Origin: Draconibacterium sp.
Lineage (GTDB): Bacteria; Bacteroidota; Bacteroidia; Bacteroidales; Prolixibacteraceae
Assembly (NCBI GenBank): GCA_030595485.1
Contig: JAUVDE010000042.1
Coordinates: 1-14,193, forward strand
DNA: 14,193 bases
Direction of reading: 5' to 3'
Of the stretch, positions 14,094 to 14,193 are shown piece after piece. The notes under the pieces were generated by a model that was given only the letters and a program-made list of their open reading frames with translations, searched no databases and was not told the origin of the DNA. A program made the translations under genes and the position numbers. How positions within the stretch are numbered: the first letter of the stretch is position 1; each line of letters starts with the position of its first letter.

Positions 14094-14172
14094 AAATTTT
14101 GAATCGATCAGGCTCGATAAGCGAAGTCCAAAGGGAAATCCGCCTGACGGTGTAAACATTAAAAGTGAAATT
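14094..14172 (+). promoter_or_regulatory. Structured 5' leader of rplU
   Basis: The leader has a perfect 6-bp helix TCAGGC (14108-14113)/GCCTGA (14142-14147) enclosing 28 nt that contain purine-rich GGGAAA and a possible inner CC/GG pairing. Such a G+C-richer block stands out in AT-rich surroundings. Ribosomal-protein operons are often autoregulated through leader structures, so an L21-binding element is possible but not shown. Confidence 0.4.
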
Positions 14173-14193
14173 ATGTACGCGATTGTTGAAATT
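14173..14193 (+). CDS. rplU: Ribosomal protein L21, partial (first 7 codons)
   Basis: The last 21 bases encode MYAIVEI, the characteristic N-terminus of bacterial 50S protein L21. It follows a strong promoter and a structured leader. rplU is normally followed by rpmA (L27), which would lie beyond the window. Recognition rests on only seven residues plus the promoter context. Confidence 0.75.

Overview
The window looks like chromosomal DNA of a Bacteroidota bacterium, probably a free-living, possibly marine member. The evidence is a type IX secretion (T9SS) C-terminal sorting domain on a secreted protease, AT-rich intergenic DNA, the flavobacterial/Bacteroides-type promoter (-33 TTG, -7 TAnnTTTG) before several genes, and Bacteroidota-style proteins (CNT transporter next to a bifunctional-nuclease/UVR protein, lone GH32 enzyme, ECF sigma operon). 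No mobile element, CRISPR array, tRNA or rRNA is visible.

Layout. 1-1514 (minus) is the 5' part of a secreted HExxH metalloprotease gene running off the left edge. 1680-1793 (minus) is a 37-residue single-span membrane protein followed by a strong intrinsic terminator (1621-1649). 1798-4245 (minus) is a complete paralogous metalloprotease with a T9SS domain. 4246-4908 is a divergent intergenic region with duplicated short motifs, a stem-loop cluster and a 24-codon mini-ORF that repeats the protease gene's leader. 4909-6360 (plus) is a GH32 beta-fructosidase. 6362-6583 holds an apparent start-less gene remnant. 6584-8638 (minus) is an operon of a CNT nucleoside transporter and a bifunctional-nuclease-family protein. 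8896-9717 (plus) encodes a four-span membrane protein interrupted by an in-frame TAG, followed 2 nt later by a winged-helix-type protein (9720-10322). 10511-14034 (plus) appears to be one operon: ECF sigma factor, overlapping five-span membrane protein (candidate anti-sigma), secreted transglutaminase-like protein, and a 61-residue conserved-looking small protein. The window ends in the first seven codons of rplU (ribosomal protein L21), preceded by a clear promoter and a structured leader.

How the parts work together. The left part is extracellular degradation: two related secreted metalloproteases and a fructan/sucrose-cleaving enzyme. The middle is nucleoside uptake and an uncharacterised membrane/DNA-binding pair. 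The right part is a cell-surface regulatory unit in which an ECF sigma factor is translationally coupled to a membrane protein and followed by a papain-like-fold exported protein.

The most notable observations are the intact reading frame beyond the amber codon at 9514, the unannotated 37-residue membrane protein next to the T9SS protease, the repeated leader with a truncated ORF, and the sigma/membrane/transglutaminase operon. Nothing here is demonstrably a new system. All functional assignments come from reading motifs by eye, with no database search.
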